DNA of 64,000 nt from Naasia aerilata (GCF_030296595.1 NZ_AP027731.1:2542001-2606000); one strand, 5' to 3'; numbered from the stretch's first letter, positions 43,002-52,584 are shown. Program-made: numbers and translations. The notes: generated by a model not told the origin, from the letters alone.

Positions 43002-43711
43002 CCCCGGTCCCGGAGCGCCCAGCGGGCGTAGAGGTAGCCCGTGTCGTCGGCGAGCAGGTGCGCGAGCCGTGCCCGGGGCGTGCGGACGAGGTGGGGGAGC
43101 AGGGGAGTGCCGGGTGCGCGCAGCTGCGGCGAGGTGGTGAGGCACAGCTCGTCGATGAGCCCGGCGTCGAGGAAGGCGGCGGCCAGAGTGGGTCCGCCCT
43201 CGCACACGACGCCCGGGAGCCCTCGCTCCCGCAGCCCCGCGAGCACCTCCGCCGGATCGAGCACCTCGGACCGGAGCGGCAGGATCTCGACCGCGGTGCC
43301 CCGCAGCTGGAGCTCGACCCGCTCGACGGCGGACTCGGGGCAGACGATGAGCGGCCGGAGGAAGGATTCGCCGAGCCGGTGACCGGTGAGGTCCCCGGAC
43401 CGGGTCACGACAGCGAGGCGGGCGTGCCGCGGGGACGCGTAGCCCTCGCGGCGCACGGTCCTGGCGCCCACGAGCACCACGTCCGCGTGCTGCCGCAGCA
43501 CGCCGAGGATGCGGCGATCGGTGGGGCTGCTGAGCGACTCCGACGTGCCGTCGACCCCGACGACCGAGCCGTTGATCGACGCGACGAAGTTGAGGCGCAC
43601 CCAGGTGGGGGACGGCGGACGGTACAGCTCGGCGAGCCAGTCCCGCGTGGCCGGAGCCTCGGCCTCCCGCGGCTCGGACGGGCCGGGGACGAGGAGGGTG
43701 AGCGCCGTCAC
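42989..43711 (-). CDS. RibD C-terminal-domain (pyrimidine reductase-like) protein
   Basis: 240 residues. WVRLNFVASINGSVVGVDGT opens the RibD-C fold, then ADVVLVGARTVRREGY and VCEGGPTLAAAFLDAGLIDE, the NADPH- and substrate-binding blocks of the riboflavin reductase family. No deaminase domain is attached and no other rib gene is nearby, so a riboflavin role is not certain. GTG start, one base from the sufE stop, suggests co-transcription with sufE. Confidence 0.85.
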   Translation of the reverse strand: MTALTLLVPGPSEPREAEAPATRDWLAELYRPPSPTWVRLNFVASINGSVVGVDGTSESLSSPTDRRILGVLRQHADVVLVGARTVRREGYASPRHARLAVVTRSGDLTGHRLGESFLRPLIVCPESAVERVELQLRGTAVEILPLRSEVLDPAEVLAGLRERGLPGVVCEGGPTLAAAFLDAGLIDELCLTTSPQLRAPGTPLLPHLVRTPRARLAHLLADDTGYLYARWALRDRGQAG

Positions 43712-43712
43712 C

Positions 43713-44159
43713 TCAGGCGGCCGACTTCGCCGCGATCTGGCGCTTGGTGCGGCCGAGCATCCCGCTCATTCCGCGCAGCCGGAGGGGCGAGACCGCCTCG
43801 CCGAGGCCGAGCATCTGGGGGAAGTCGCTGGGGATGGCGAGCACCTCGGCGGGGCTGAGGCCGGTGATGCCCTGCACGAGGATCGAGGCGAAGCCGCGCG
43901 TGGTGGGCGACTCCCGCGGCGCGGTCGCGTACAGCTGCACCGCTGCGTCCTCGATCTTGACATCGATGAAGACGGGCGACTGGCACTCGACGACCTGCTC
44001 GAAGAGGTCGGTCTTGTCGCGCAGGTGCTCCGGCAGCTCCGGCAGCTCGTTCGAGAACTCGAGGAGGAGCTGGAGGCGGTCCTTGAGGCCGAGCGCGAGG
44101 AACTCGTCCCGGATGTCCGCGAGGGCATGCGGAAGTGCGGTCGTTCCCGTTTCAGTCAC
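43713..44159 (-). CDS. sufE: SufE family Fe-S assembly sulfur acceptor
   Basis: 148 residues. KDRLQLLLEFSNELPELPEH opens the family; the sulfur-accepting Cys is in VVECQSPVFIDVKIED, and RGFASILVQGITGLSPAEVL and FPQMLGLGEAVSPLRLRGMS close it. SufE takes persulfide from cysteine desulfurase SufS and passes it to the Fe-S scaffold. The suf core operon is not in this window. In actinobacteria this sufE is typically paired with a rhodanese-like gene, as here (57-bp gap). GTG with GATAAT six bases upstream. Confidence 0.9.
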   Translation of the reverse strand: MTETGTTALPHALADIRDEFLALGLKDRLQLLLEFSNELPELPEHLRDKTDLFEQVVECQSPVFIDVKIEDAAVQLYATAPRESPTTRGFASILVQGITGLSPAEVLAIPSDFPQMLGLGEAVSPLRLRGMSGMLGRTKRQIAAKSAA

Positions 44160-44165
44160 GACCCG

Positions 44166-44171
44166 ATTATC
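44166..44171 (-). promoter_or_regulatory. candidate -10 box of sufE
   Basis: GATAAT on the minus strand ends six bases before GTG 44159, the leaderless arrangement seen at other genes in this window. Confidence 0.45.
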
Positions 44172-44216
44172 CCGCACCCGGGCGCGAGGTCGCCGGGAGG
44201 CGACCCCGCCGCCGGC

Positions 44217-45107
44217 TCAGAGCGAGCCGGGCTCCGACCCCTTGGCGATCGGGACGCGCACCAGGCTGCCCCACTCGGTCCACGAGCCGTCGTAGTTGCG
44301 GACGTTCTCGAAGCCGAGGAGGTGCGTCAGGGCGAACCAGGTGTGGCTCGAGCGCTCCCCGATGCGGCAGTAGGCGATGACCTCGTCGCCCTCCTGCAGG
44401 CCCGCGCCGTCGCGGTAGATCGCCTCGAGCTCCGCCTTGGGCTTGAAGGTGCCGTCGTCGGCTGCGGCCTTCGCCCATGGCACGTTCTGCGCGGTGGGGA
44501 TGTGGCCGGCCCGCAGGGCGCCCTCTTCCGGGTACGCGGGTGCGGTGGTCCGCTCGCCGCTGTACTCCTCGGGGCTGCGCACGTCGACGAGCGGCTTGCC
44601 GATGTGGGCGAGCACATCGTCACGGAACGCACGCACCCTGCTGTCGTCGCGCTCCACGACCGGGTAGTCCGCCGCGGCGATCTCCGGCTCGTCCGTGGTG
44701 AGCGGCCGGCCCTCCGCCTGCCACTTGGCCCGTCCCCCGTCGAGGAGCCGGACGTCCTCGTGCCCGAAGAGCGTGAACACCCAGAGGGCGTATGCCGCCC
44801 ACCAGTTGCTCTTGTCGCCGTAGATGACGACGGTGCTGTCGCGCGAGATGCCCTTCGCCGATGCGAGGGCGGCGAAGCCGGCGCCGTCGACGTAGTCGCG
44901 GGTCAGCGGGTCATTGAGCTCCGTGTGCCAGTCGATCTTCACGGCGCCGGGGATGTGGCCGGTCTCGTAGAGCAGCACGTCCTCGTCCGACTCGACCACG
45001 ACGAGACCGGGCGTTCCGAGGTTCTCGGCGAGCCAGTCCGTGCTGACCAGTCGCTCGGGGTGGGCGAACTCGCGGAACTGGGGAGCCGGGTCGGCGGCAA
45101 CGGGCAT
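44217..45107 (-). CDS. thiosulfate/3-mercaptopyruvate sulfurtransferase (double rhodanese)
   Basis: 296 residues with two rhodanese domains. The first (about 20-140: [37 protein letters not shown]) lacks the catalytic Cys. The second (about 160-290) has it in [27 protein letters not shown] is the SseA/thiosulfate-type active loop. It moves sulfane sulfur to a thiol acceptor and may feed SufE next door (inference). ATG after CAGAGAGGTTCCC. Frame intact. Confidence 0.93.
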   Translation of the reverse strand: MPVAADPAPQFREFAHPERLVSTDWLAENLGTPGLVVVESDEDVLLYETGHIPGAVKIDWHTELNDPLTRDYVDGAGFAALASAKGISRDSTVVIYGDKSNWWAAYALWVFTLFGHEDVRLLDGGRAKWQAEGRPLTTDEPEIAAADYPVVERDDSRVRAFRDDVLAHIGKPLVDVRSPEEYSGERTTAPAYPEEGALRAGHIPTAQNVPWAKAAADDGTFKPKAELEAIYRDGAGLQEGDEVIAYCRIGERSSHTWFALTHLLGFENVRNYDGSWTEWGSLVRVPIAKGSEPGSL

Positions 45108-45274
45108 GGGAACCTCTCTGGTGCAGGCGCCGGTCGCAGCGGAGCCGCGATTAGGCTGGGTCTGGTGTCGCGCCTCGGCGCGGGCCACCCTCGAATCTAC
45201 GCCGAGCGACCGGGCACCGCGCTCGGGCGGGTAAGAGTTCGACACAGACATCCGCCCTCGAGTCTGGACGTGCC

Positions 45275-46301
45275 GTGACCGTTGCCGTGAATCCCGGGAG
45301 CCTGCTGGAGCGGTCGCCGCGCGTCTCCGGGGCCGAGATGGCCTCCTACCTCGTGCCGCCGCGTCAGTTCGCCGAGTCGACGCTCGACAACTACCGCCCC
45401 GACCCCGACTACCCCTCCCAGGAGGAGGCGCTCGAGACGATGCGGCGGGTCGCCGGGTCGTGGACGGCGAGCACCGGAGGGGCTGGTTCCGCCGCCAGAA
45501 GAAGCAGCCGGCGGGGAAGCCCGGCGTGTACCTCGACGGCGGCTTCGGTGTCGGCAAGACGCACCTCCTCGCGGCGCTCTGGCACCGGGCGCCCGGGCCC
45601 CGCTACTTCGGCACCTTCATCGAGTACACGGCGCTCGTCGGCGCGCTGGGCTATCGGGAGACGGTCGCGCTGCTGACCGGCGCGACCCTCGTCGCCATCG
45701 ACGAGTTCGAGCTCGACGACCCGGGCGACACCATGGTCATGACGCGCCTGCTCGGCGAGCTCGTGGCGTCCGGCAGCCGGATCGCCGCGACCTCCAACAC
45801 CCCGCCGAACGCTCTCGGCGAGGGACGGTTCGCCGCCGCCGACTTCCTCCGTGAGATCCACGCCATGGCGGCGAACTTCGACGTCATCCGCATCGACGGC
45901 CTCGACTACCGGCGCCGGCACATCGAGGGCCGGGCGGCCACCGTCCCGGCCGCCGACGTCGAGGCCGTCGCCCGGGCGGAGGCCGGCGGCGGCGCGTGGA
46001 CCCTCGACCCGTTCGAGGCGGTCGTCGCGCACCTCGCCACTGTCCACCCGTCGCGCTACGTGAAGCTCGTCGACGGCCTCAGCGTCGTCGGCTTCGAGGA
46101 CGTCGCGCCCCTGACCTCGCAGACGGACGCCCTGCGATTCGTGGCCCTCGTCGACCGCCTCTACGACGCCCAGGTGCGCATCGTCGCGAGCGGAACCCCC
46201 TTGATCAGGTGTTCGGCGACGACATGCTCGCTGGCGGGTATCGGAAGAAGTACCTGCGGGCGATGTCGCGCCTCATCGCGCTCACCGAGAACTCGCAGTA
46301 G
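45275..46301 (+). CDS. zapE: ZapE/AFG1-type cell division ATPase, frameshifted twice
   Basis: About 342 residues when repaired. [20 protein letters not shown] opens it. Walker A is [18 protein letters not shown], and Walker B is [18 protein letters not shown]. Sensor region is [20 protein letters not shown]. The frame changes at GGRGW (one more G at 45479-45482) and near VRIVASGTP (one more C at 46196-46200), after which [20 protein letters not shown] follows. ZapE is an AAA-like ATPase linked to Z-ring constriction in E. coli and to mitochondrial AFG1. GTG start with no strong ribosome site. It is upstream of, but not clearly cotranscribed with, amtB. Confidence 0.88.
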
Positions 46302-46311
46302 CACCCCAGGG

Positions 46312-46358
46312 GAAACACGATGTTTACATTCCCCGGGGGCCCGTAACACGAAGGAAAC
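46312..46358 (+). promoter_or_regulatory. two GlnR-like boxes upstream of amtB
   Basis: Box b, GTAAC-acgaag-GAAAC (46343-46358), matches the actinobacterial GlnR consensus (GTnAC, six bases, GAAAC). Box a, GAAAC-acgatg-TTTAC (46312-46327), has the same AC-n11-AC spacing but a weaker second half. Starts are 31 bp apart, about three helical turns. Confidence 0.65.
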
Positions 46359-46488
46359 GGGCAATCCTCGGGTTCGAAACGTCGACCCAACAGGATGAGC
46401 GGGTAACTGAGACCCGCCGTTCCGCCCTCCTCCCGGCTTTCGCGAACGGTGCACGGTCCAGTCCTTGCACATTCAAGAGAGGTAACAG

Positions 46489-47793
46489 ATGGATCAGGGC
46501 AACACCGCCTTCGTACTGATCACGGCGGCACTCGTGCTGCTGATGACCCCCGGACTCGCGTTCTTCTACGGCGGCCTCGTCAAGGCCAAGAGCGTCGTCA
46601 GCATGATGATGATGAGCTTCGGCGCCATCGGGCTGATCGGCGTGCTGTGGGTGCTCTACGGCTACGCGATCTCGTTCAGCAACGGCGGGACCGACGGCTT
46701 CTTCGGCATCGACGGCGTGTTCGGCATCGACTGGGCCAACATCGGCCTCGCCGGCCTGCTGCCCGACGCGAGCGACCCGGCCGGCAACTTCCCGGTCCTC
46801 GCGTTCGCGGGCTTCCAGGCGACGTTCGCCATCATCACGGTCGCGCTGATCTCCGGCGCCATCGCCGACCGCGCCCGCTTCGGCGCGTGGATGGTCTTCG
46901 CGGGCATCTGGGCGACGGTCGTCTACTTCCCGGTCGCGAACTGGGTCTTCAACTTCACGGTGGGCGACGGCGGTCTCGTCGACGGCGGCTGGATCGTCTA
47001 CGGCCTGCAGGATGTGCTGGGCGTCGGCGTCATCGACTTCGCCGGTGGCACCGCGGTCCACATCAACGCGGGTGCGGCAGCCCTCGCCCTGGCGCTCGTG
47101 CTGGGCAAGCGAGTCGGCTTCGCGAAGGGCATCAACAAGCCGCACAACGTGCCGTTCGTGCTCCTCGGCGCCGGCATCCTCTGGTTCGGCTGGTTCGGCT
47201 TCAACGCCGGCTCCGAGGTCGCCGCCGACGGTGTCGCGGCGCTCGCCTGGATCAACACCCTCGCCGCTCCCGCCGCCGCCCTGCTCGGCTGGCTCGTCGT
47301 CGAGAAGATCCGCGACGGCAAGGCCACCTCGGTGGGCGCCGCCTCGGGTGCCGTCGCCGGGCTCGTCGCCATCACGCCCGCCTGTGCCGCGCTCACGCCC
47401 TTCTGGGCGATCGTGCTCGGCCTGCTCGCCGGCGCGGTCTGCGCCCTCGCGATCGACCTCAAGTGGCGCCTCGGCTTCGACGACAGCCTCGATGTGGTGG
47501 GCATCCACCTCGTCGGCGGTGTCCTCGGCACGCTCTACCTGGGCATCTTCGCGAACAACACCGGCCTCATCTACTCGGGTGAGTTCAACCAGCTCGCCGC
47601 GCAGGCGATCGGTGCCTTCTCGGTCCTCATCTACTCCTTCGTCCTGGCCTTCATCATCGGCATCGCGATCGAGAAGACGATGGGCTTCCGCGTGAAGAAC
47701 GAGGACGAGCTGGCCGGCATCGACACCGCCGTGCACGGCGAGGAGGCCTACCTCCTCGACGAGCCCGTCGGCGCCTCGTCGCTGCGGGCGTAA
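46489..47793 (+). CDS. amtB: ammonium transporter
   Basis: 434 residues with 11 membrane segments of the Amt/Mep/Rh family. FVLITAALVLLMTPGLAFFY and GGLVKAKSVVSMMMMSFGAI are TM1-2. The pore carries the twin-His pair: FAGGTAVHINAGAAALALAL and VGIHLVGGVLGTLYLG. It conducts ammonium from outside. ATG after AGAGAGGTAACAG. A P-II gene (glnK) usually follows amtB in an operon, but here a strong hairpin follows at once. GlnR-like boxes suggest induction under nitrogen limitation. Confidence 0.95.
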   Translation: MDQGNTAFVLITAALVLLMTPGLAFFYGGLVKAKSVVSMMMMSFGAIGLIGVLWVLYGYAISFSNGGTDGFFGIDGVFGIDWANIGLAGLLPDASDPAGNFPVLAFAGFQATFAIITVALISGAIADRARFGAWMVFAGIWATVVYFPVANWVFNFTVGDGGLVDGGWIVYGLQDVLGVGVIDFAGGTAVHINAGAAALALALVLGKRVGFAKGINKPHNVPFVLLGAGILWFGWFGFNAGSEVAADGVAALAWINTLAAPAAALLGWLVVEKIRDGKATSVGAASGAVAGLVAITPACAALTPFWAIVLGLLAGAVCALAIDLKWRLGFDDSLDVVGIHLVGGVLGTLYLGIFANNTGLIYSGEFNQLAAQAIGAFSVLIYSFVLAFIIGIAIEKTMGFRVKNEDELAGIDTAVHGEEAYLLDEPVGASSLRA

Positions 47794-47813
47794 TTCCGCC
47801 GCTACCCGCTCCA

Positions 47814-47848
47814 GGAAGGGGTGCCGCTCGGGGAGCGGCACCCCTTCC
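47814..47848 (+). terminator. strong hairpin after amtB
   Basis: A perfect 16-bp stem (GGAAGGGGTGCCGCTC and its complement) around a GGG loop, 21 bp after the stop. No T run, as common in actinobacteria. Confidence 0.8.
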
Positions 47849-47881
47849 GCATGCCCCGGCGCAACCCTGCGCTGTCCCCAT

Positions 47882-47940
47882 CCGCATTACTGCGGACAAG
47901 CCGCAACCGGAGACCGATGCGGATAGTCCGAAGTGATGCG
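47882..47940. repeat. 59-bp dispersed palindromic element, copy 2
   Basis: Same element as 20075-20133. The loop ACCGGAGACCGA and 3' arm GTCCGAAGTGATGCG are conserved; the 5' arm has diverged (TTACTGCGG for ACACTTCGG), so its stem is weaker. Confidence 0.75.
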
Positions 47941-47971
47941 CCACGGATACGCTCGAGCCAGGAGGTGCCGC

Positions 47972-48163
47972 ATGGGCGACGAGGAGTTCGAGCGGAAGCG
48001 CCGCGACCAGCTGACCAGCGCTCCGGGCGACAAGCCGGGCCGCGAGGGCTCGGACGCCGAGGAGTCGGCGGCACCGCGCATCGAGGTCAGCGAGACCGAG
48101 GACGGCGCCACCCGCATCGAGATCGCCGACACGGCCGCCGTCCGACCGGGTCGCCCGGCCTGA
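47972..48163 (+). CDS. small acidic hypothetical protein
   Basis: 63 residues, highly charged (MGDEEFERKRRDQLTSAPGD, then EVSETEDGATRIEIADTAAV). No membrane segment, Cys or known motif. I do not recognise a family. The ATG follows AGGAGGTGCCGC, a near-ideal ribosome site, which is the main reason to believe it is real. It stands alone between two palindromic elements. Confidence 0.6.
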   Translation: MGDEEFERKRRDQLTSAPGDKPGREGSDAEESAAPRIEVSETEDGATRIEIADTAAVRPGRPA

Positions 48164-48164
48164 T

Positions 48165-48216
48165 CCTGCCCACTTCGGCAGCGACTCGGCGCTGAGTCGG
48201 AGCCGAAGTCGGCAGG
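48165..48216. repeat. palindromic element related to 3411-3460
   Basis: Arms of about 26 bases with roughly four mismatches, starting CCTGCCCACTTCGGC. The 5' arm shares about 20 of 25 positions with the element after fdhD. It lies after the stop of the small acidic gene and before the convergent gene at 48231-48569. Confidence 0.65.
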
Positions 48217-48230
48217 CGGCGCTGCCGTCG

Positions 48231-48569
48231 CTACATCGCGTGCGGGAAGGAGCGCCGAGCCGAGCGCCGGCTCGCGAGATCGATCACCGGCGCGGTGTGC
48301 TGCTGCGCGCGCTTCGCGGCGAGCGAGCCCAGGGCCGCGTCCAGGCTGCCGAAGAAGTCGAACCGGACGGGGTCGCCCAGTTCGGTGACCTCGAACCGGT
48401 CGCCCGCCTTCTCGATGAACGCGACCACGGCGAGTCCGTCGTCGAGGTCGAGGCGGTCGTCGGTGACTCGCCATTCTCGGTCGGACAGGGGCAGAGCGGT
48501 GATCCCCGCTGTGGAGCCGGCAGCTCCTGCGGAGACGATGCGGAAGGGGGACGATTCAGGTCGCGTCAT
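48231..48569 (-). CDS. hypothetical protein
   Basis: 113 residues. ALPLSDREWRVTDDRLDLDD, VAFIEKAGDRFEVTELGDPV and FDFFGSLDAALGSLAAKRA suggest a small mixed alpha/beta soluble protein, followed by a basic tail (LASRRSARRSFPHAM). I do not recognise a family with certainty. The ATG at 48569 is preferred over a longer start with Arg-rich, gene-unlike sequence. No operon partner is clear. Confidence 0.6.
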   Translation of the reverse strand: MTRPESSPFRIVSAGAAGSTAGITALPLSDREWRVTDDRLDLDDGLAVVAFIEKAGDRFEVTELGDPVRFDFFGSLDAALGSLAAKRAQQHTAPVIDLASRRSARRSFPHAM

Positions 48570-48721
48570 TGAGAGCCTGTCGGTTCGAGGGACCGGGAAC
48601 AGGCGCCTCAGACGCGACCTCGCCGCCCCCGGGGTTCCTGCTCCTCCAGCATCACCCATGCTCTCGGCGCGTCCCGTGGGACCAAGGTCCCATGGGACGA
48701 CCCCGGACGGGGGCGAGCGCT

Positions 48722-49351
48722 TCAGACGAGCTGGGCCTGGACGAAGACGCCGGCGTCGGCCGCCTCCGTCTCCGACACCTCGTGACCGAGATCGGGATAC
48801 TCGACCTCGGTCAGCGTGGTGTGAGCCGGAAGGAACGCGGCCATCCGCTCGACGTCGGCGGGCAGGATGACGTCGTCGAGCCGTCCGTGGCCCCAGAAGA
48901 CCTGCGGACGCAGCTCCCGCAGCGCGGCGTCGCCTTCCTCATCGCCGACGCCGAGGAACCCCGCGAGGGTCACGGCGAGATCGACGGCGGTCGGCCGTCG
49001 TCGGAGGGCGTGGACGGCGATCGCGCCGCCCTGGGACCAGCCGACAATGCCGACCTGCGTGGAGTCGGCCCGGTGGGCCGCGATCCAGTCGAGTACCGGA
49101 TCCGCGCCGGACGCCAGCAGCGGAGCAGGCGGATCCGGCGACGTGCTGCCCACCCGGAACCACGCGTAGCCGGGGCCGTGGGCGACGGGGCCGCGGAGCG
49201 CCACCGTCACGCACTCGGGCGGCAGGTAGGAGCGCAGCCACAGGAGGTCGTCCTCGCGGCCCGCGTTGCCGTGGAGCAGCACGAGCAGCGGGCGTCCCGC
49301 CCGGTTCTCGGGCGCCGACGACCAGATCGCGGCCCTGTCGTCGATCGGCAC
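48722..49351 (-). CDS. phospholipase/carboxylesterase-type alpha/beta hydrolase
   Basis: 209 residues. LLVLLHGNAGREDDLLWLRS carries the oxyanion loop, VGIVGWSQGGAIAVHAL the nucleophile Ser, GHGRLDDVILPADVERM the acid and PDLGHEVSETEA the His. It resembles the Abhydrolase_2 (acyl-protein thioesterase/carboxylesterase) group. The GTG at 49351 fits the start of homologous sequence; the upstream in-frame stretch is Arg-rich and unlikely to be coding. Divergent from the AI-2E-family gene. Confidence 0.82.
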   Translation of the reverse strand: MPIDDRAAIWSSAPENRAGRPLLVLLHGNAGREDDLLWLRSYLPPECVTVALRGPVAHGPGYAWFRVGSTSPDPPAPLLASGADPVLDWIAAHRADSTQVGIVGWSQGGAIAVHALRRRPTAVDLAVTLAGFLGVGDEEGDAALRELRPQVFWGHGRLDDVILPADVERMAAFLPAHTTLTEVEYPDLGHEVSETEAADAGVFVQAQLV

Positions 49352-49428
49352 GCCCCGAGCCTGCCAAGACTCGGGAACCGACGCCACCCCGGCAGAGCAT
49401 CGACGGCGCAGCACCCGGCCCCTCCCCA

Positions 49429-49434
49429 TAGAGT
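49429..49434 (+). promoter_or_regulatory. -10 box of leaderless AI-2E-family gene
   Basis: TAGAGT ends six bases before ATG 49441; no ribosome site lies between. Confidence 0.6.
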
Positions 49435-49440
49435 CGCACC

Positions 49441-50552
49441 ATGGCCATCCGGCGTGATCCCGATCCGAGTCGGCTGCTGCCGATGCTCACCGACCGGCTG
49501 GGCCGCCTCTCGCTGCGCAGCGCCCAGGTGCTCATCGTGCTCGGGCTCACCGCGGTCGTCGTCATCGCCCTCGTGCAACTGCGCATCGTGGTCACCCCAC
49601 TCCTGCTCGCGGCCATCCTCGCCGCCGCGTTCGCGCCTGCGGTGCGGTTCCTGCGCCGCAGAGGCGCCCCGCCCGCTCTGGCCGCCACGGTCACGCTCCT
49701 CGCCGCGCTCGTCTTCGTCGCGGCGCTCGTCTTCCTGGTCGTCTACGCCTTCGCGAGCCAGTGGGACTCCGTCATCGGCTCGGCGTCGGACGGCTTCGAC
49801 GAGCTGCAGCGCTTCGTCGCCCAGCTGAACCTGCCGATCGACGACCGGCAGCTCAGCAGCCTGCAGGAGAGCGTCACCTCGTACCTCACGAGTGCCGACT
49901 TCGGCACGAGCGCCCTCGCCGGCGTGAGCTACGCCACCGAGCTTTTGACCAGCTTCTTCCTGCTGATCGTCCTGCTCTTCTTCTTCCTCAAGGACGGCGA
50001 CACGATCTGGGCGTTCCTGCTTCGGCCCCTCTCGCCGGCGGGACGACTGCGGGGCACGCGGATCGGGCCCATCGCGGTGCGGGTCCTCGGCGGCTACGTG
50101 CGCGGCACGACGCTCATCGCACTGTCGGCCGCGGTGCCCATCGGGCTCACGCTGATGCTGCTGCGGGTGCCGCTCGCACTGCCGCTCACGGTGCTGGTGT
50201 TCCTGGCCTCCTACATCCCCATCGCGGGCGGCGCGGTCGCGGGCGTCCTCGCCATCCTCGTGGTGCTGGTCACCAACGGGCCGCCCGCTGCTCTCATCGC
50301 CACGATCGTGATCCTGGTGGTGAACCAGCTCGTCGGCAGCGTGGTCGGCCCGGTCGTGATGAGCCAGTCGGTCCGGCTGCACCCCTCGCGGTCCTGCTGT
50401 CGCTCACCGCGGGCACCATCCTCGGCGGCATGATCGGCGCCGTCATCGCGGTGCCGATCGCCGCGCTCGCCTGGGAGACCGTGAAGGTGTGGGACGAGCC
50501 GCACGACGGGCCCTCCGCCCTGGAGGCGCGGGGGAGTGCGCCGCCCTCCTGA
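49441..50552 (+). CDS. AI-2E transporter (PerM/TqsA-like) family protein, frameshifted
   Basis: About 370 residues when repaired, with about seven or eight membrane segments (AQVLIVLGLTAVVVIALVQL, FFLLIVLLFFFLKDGDTIWA, LAILVVLVTNGPPAALIATI). The frame breaks at SQSVRLHP; LAVLLSLTAGTILGGMIGAV continues in another frame after one more C at 50382-50385. Family members export AI-2 or act as ion exchangers; substrate here unknown. The soluble loop at residues 100-160 is typical. Confidence 0.85.
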
Positions 50553-50558
50553 GCGCGC

Positions 50559-50876
50559 TCAGAGGCCCTCGGCGATCTCCTTGATGATTCCGAGGCGCCG
50601 ATCCCATTCGGCACCGATCGCGTCGAGCCGCCGGGCGGTGGCGCTCAGCTCGGCGCCGACCACCCGGTACTGCACCTCCCGGCCCACGCGGACGGGCTCC
50701 ACGAGCCCCACCTGCTGCAGCACGGCGAGGTGCTTCGCGATCGCCTGCCGGGTGACCGGGAGCCGCCCGGCGAGGGCGGACGCCGATGCGTCGCCCTCGC
50801 CGAGCGCGGCCAGGATGCTCCACCGGGTCTCGTCCCCGAGCGCGGCGAACACCGGCACCAGCGTCGCGCTCGTCAT
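50559..50876 (-). CDS. ArsR-family transcriptional regulator
   Basis: 105 residues with the winged helix LGDETRWSILAALGEGDASA, LPVTRQAIAKHLAVLQQVGL and VEPVRVGREVQYRVV. No metal-binding Cys, so it belongs to the metal-independent subgroup usually paired with AHSA1/SRPBCC genes. It overlaps the AHSA1 gene by 4 bp, and so is its co-transcribed regulator. The convergent AI-2E-family gene ends only 6 bp away. Confidence 0.9.
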   Translation of the reverse strand: MTSATLVPVFAALGDETRWSILAALGEGDASASALAGRLPVTRQAIAKHLAVLQQVGLVEPVRVGREVQYRVVGAELSATARRLDAIGAEWDRRLGIIKEIAEGL

Positions 50877-51352
50877 GCGGAGCCCTCGAGGAGCGCCACG
50901 AGCTTGTCGAGCTCGCCGTCCCAGCCCTTGCGGTGGTCCTCGAGGTTGGCGAGCGGCGCCGAGGTGCGCTCGAACCCGGTCTCCACCACGGTGAGCCGTG
51001 TGCCGTCCGGCACGGGCTCCAGTGTGAATGTGAAGACCGTGGAGTGGGCCTCGTCGAGCTCGGCCGGGGACGTCCCCAAGGCGTCGTCGTTGCTCCACCG
51101 GTAAGAGACCGTGTGGGGCTCCTCGAGCGCCTCGATCCGCAGTGGGATGGGGGAGCGCCCCTCCCAGGTGAGCGTGCCGGAGGCTCCCACCGCGCGATCG
51201 GCGAAGTCGGCGCGACCGAACCAGCGGGAGATGTGCTCGGGCTCGGTCACCGCCCTCCACACCTTGTCGATGGAGGCGGCGATCTCGATCGTGCGCCGGA
51301 CGGTGAACGAGTCCTCGTCGGTGACGGAGGCGGCGTTGCGGGTCATGGTCAT
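50873..51352 (-). CDS. AHSA1/SRPBCC domain protein
   Basis: 159 residues of the START-like AHSA1 fold: TVRRTIEIAASIDKVWRAVT, RWFGRADFADRAVGASG and VFTFTLEPVPDGTRLTVVET. The fold binds hydrophobic ligands in a deep cavity; bacterial members are functionally vague. The ArsR gene directly downstream overlaps it, a very common pair in actinobacteria. ATG after GAGAGGAACAATC. Confidence 0.9.
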   Translation of the reverse strand: MTMTRNAASVTDEDSFTVRRTIEIAASIDKVWRAVTEPEHISRWFGRADFADRAVGASGTLTWEGRSPIPLRIEALEEPHTVSYRWSNDDALGTSPAELDEAHSTVFTFTLEPVPDGTRLTVVETGFERTSAPLANLEDHRKGWDGELDKLVALLEGSA

Positions 51353-51379
51353 GATTGTTCCTCTCGAGGGGTGTTGCGG

Positions 51380-52584
51380 TCAGGGGATGGGGGAGAGTTC
51401 CGTGGCGCGGGCGACTTGAACGGGGCGAAGAAGGCTCGTGGCGAAGGCGGCGGCGATGGCCACCGCGGCGACGACCGCGCCCACCAGGACGGCGGCCGAC
51501 ACCTGTCCGGACGCGTCGATCGCGGCGCCGCCGGCCAGGGCGCCCAGGGCGATGCCCGCATTGACGGCGGACGCGGGCAGGGAGGCCGCCAGTGGGCCGC
51601 CCTGCCCCGCGAGCGACACGACCCGGTGCTGCAGCGAGGGCGCCATGCCCATCCCGAACAGTCCGATGCCGAGGACGCCCGCCAGCACCAGGACGGCGCT
51701 GCCGGCGAAGGCCCACATGATCAGCAGGGAGAGGGTCACTCCGGAAGTCCCGACAAGAAGGGCGCGCGGGGCATTGGCGTCGGCGAAGCGCCCGCCCGCG
51801 GCGGAGCCCACCGTGGTGGCAACTCCGTAGGCGAGGAGGTAGGTGCTCACGCCCGGCCCGTCCACGCCGGTGACGTCGGCGAGCAGAGGCACGAGGTAGG
51901 TGAGCGCCGACTGGATGGCGACGAAGATCAGCGCGCAGAGGCCCAGGAGGGCGAGCACGCGGGGCGCGAGCGCGGCACGGGTCTGACCCCCGCCTGCATC
52001 GAGAGGATCGCGGGAACCCGCGGGAGGAGGGGGACCGCCGCGAAGAGCACGAGGAGGGCGACACCGACGACCGCCGTGAAGGCGCCGCGCCAGCCCACGG
52101 CCTGCCCCAACAGCGTGCCGAGCGGCAGTCCGAAGGCGCTGGCGGAGGCGAAGCCCGAGATGACGACGGCCATGGCCCGCCCGCTGCGCTCCGCGGGGAC
52201 GACGGAGGTGGCCGTCCCCATGGCCGCCGCGATGAAGACGCCCTGCACCGCGCCGATGAGCACGCGAGCGCCGAGGAACAGCCCGTAGTCCGCGGCCAGG
52301 GCGGGAAGCAGATTGGCGGCCACGAAGACCGCGAGCGCCGTCAGCAACACGACGCGGCGGTCGAGGCGCATGGTGAGGAAGGTCAGGAGGGGCCCGCCGA
52401 CCGCGAGTCCGAGCGCGTTGGCCGTGACCAGGGCCCCCGCTGCGGGCACGGACACCGAGAGGTCGGCGGCGATGAGGTCGATCAGTCCGACGACCAGCAT
52501 CTCGGCGCAGCCCATGACGAACGCACCCGCGAAGAGCACGACGAGGACGGACTTCGAACCGGTGCTCGTCCGCGTTGCCGTCAT
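51380..52584 (-). CDS. MFS drug-efflux-type transporter (AraJ/Cmx-like), frameshifted
   Basis: About 401 residues when repaired, 12 membrane segments. The N-terminal half has VLVVLFAGAFVMGCAEMLVV, TFLTMRLDRRVVLLTALAVF (the MFS loop motif) and GFASASAFGLPLGTLLGQAV. The frame breaks at AILSMQAG. The second half (LALLGLCALIFVAIQSALTY, YLLAYGVATTVGSAAGGRFA) continues in another frame after one more base at 51987-51991 (CCCCC). It resembles chloramphenicol or arabinose exporters; the substrate is unknown. Twin palindromic operators lie just upstream. Confidence 0.83.

Noticed and set aside
42989..43711. Complete riboflavin biosynthesis enzyme RibD
   Set aside because: Only the reductase-like domain is present; no deaminase domain or other rib genes lie nearby.
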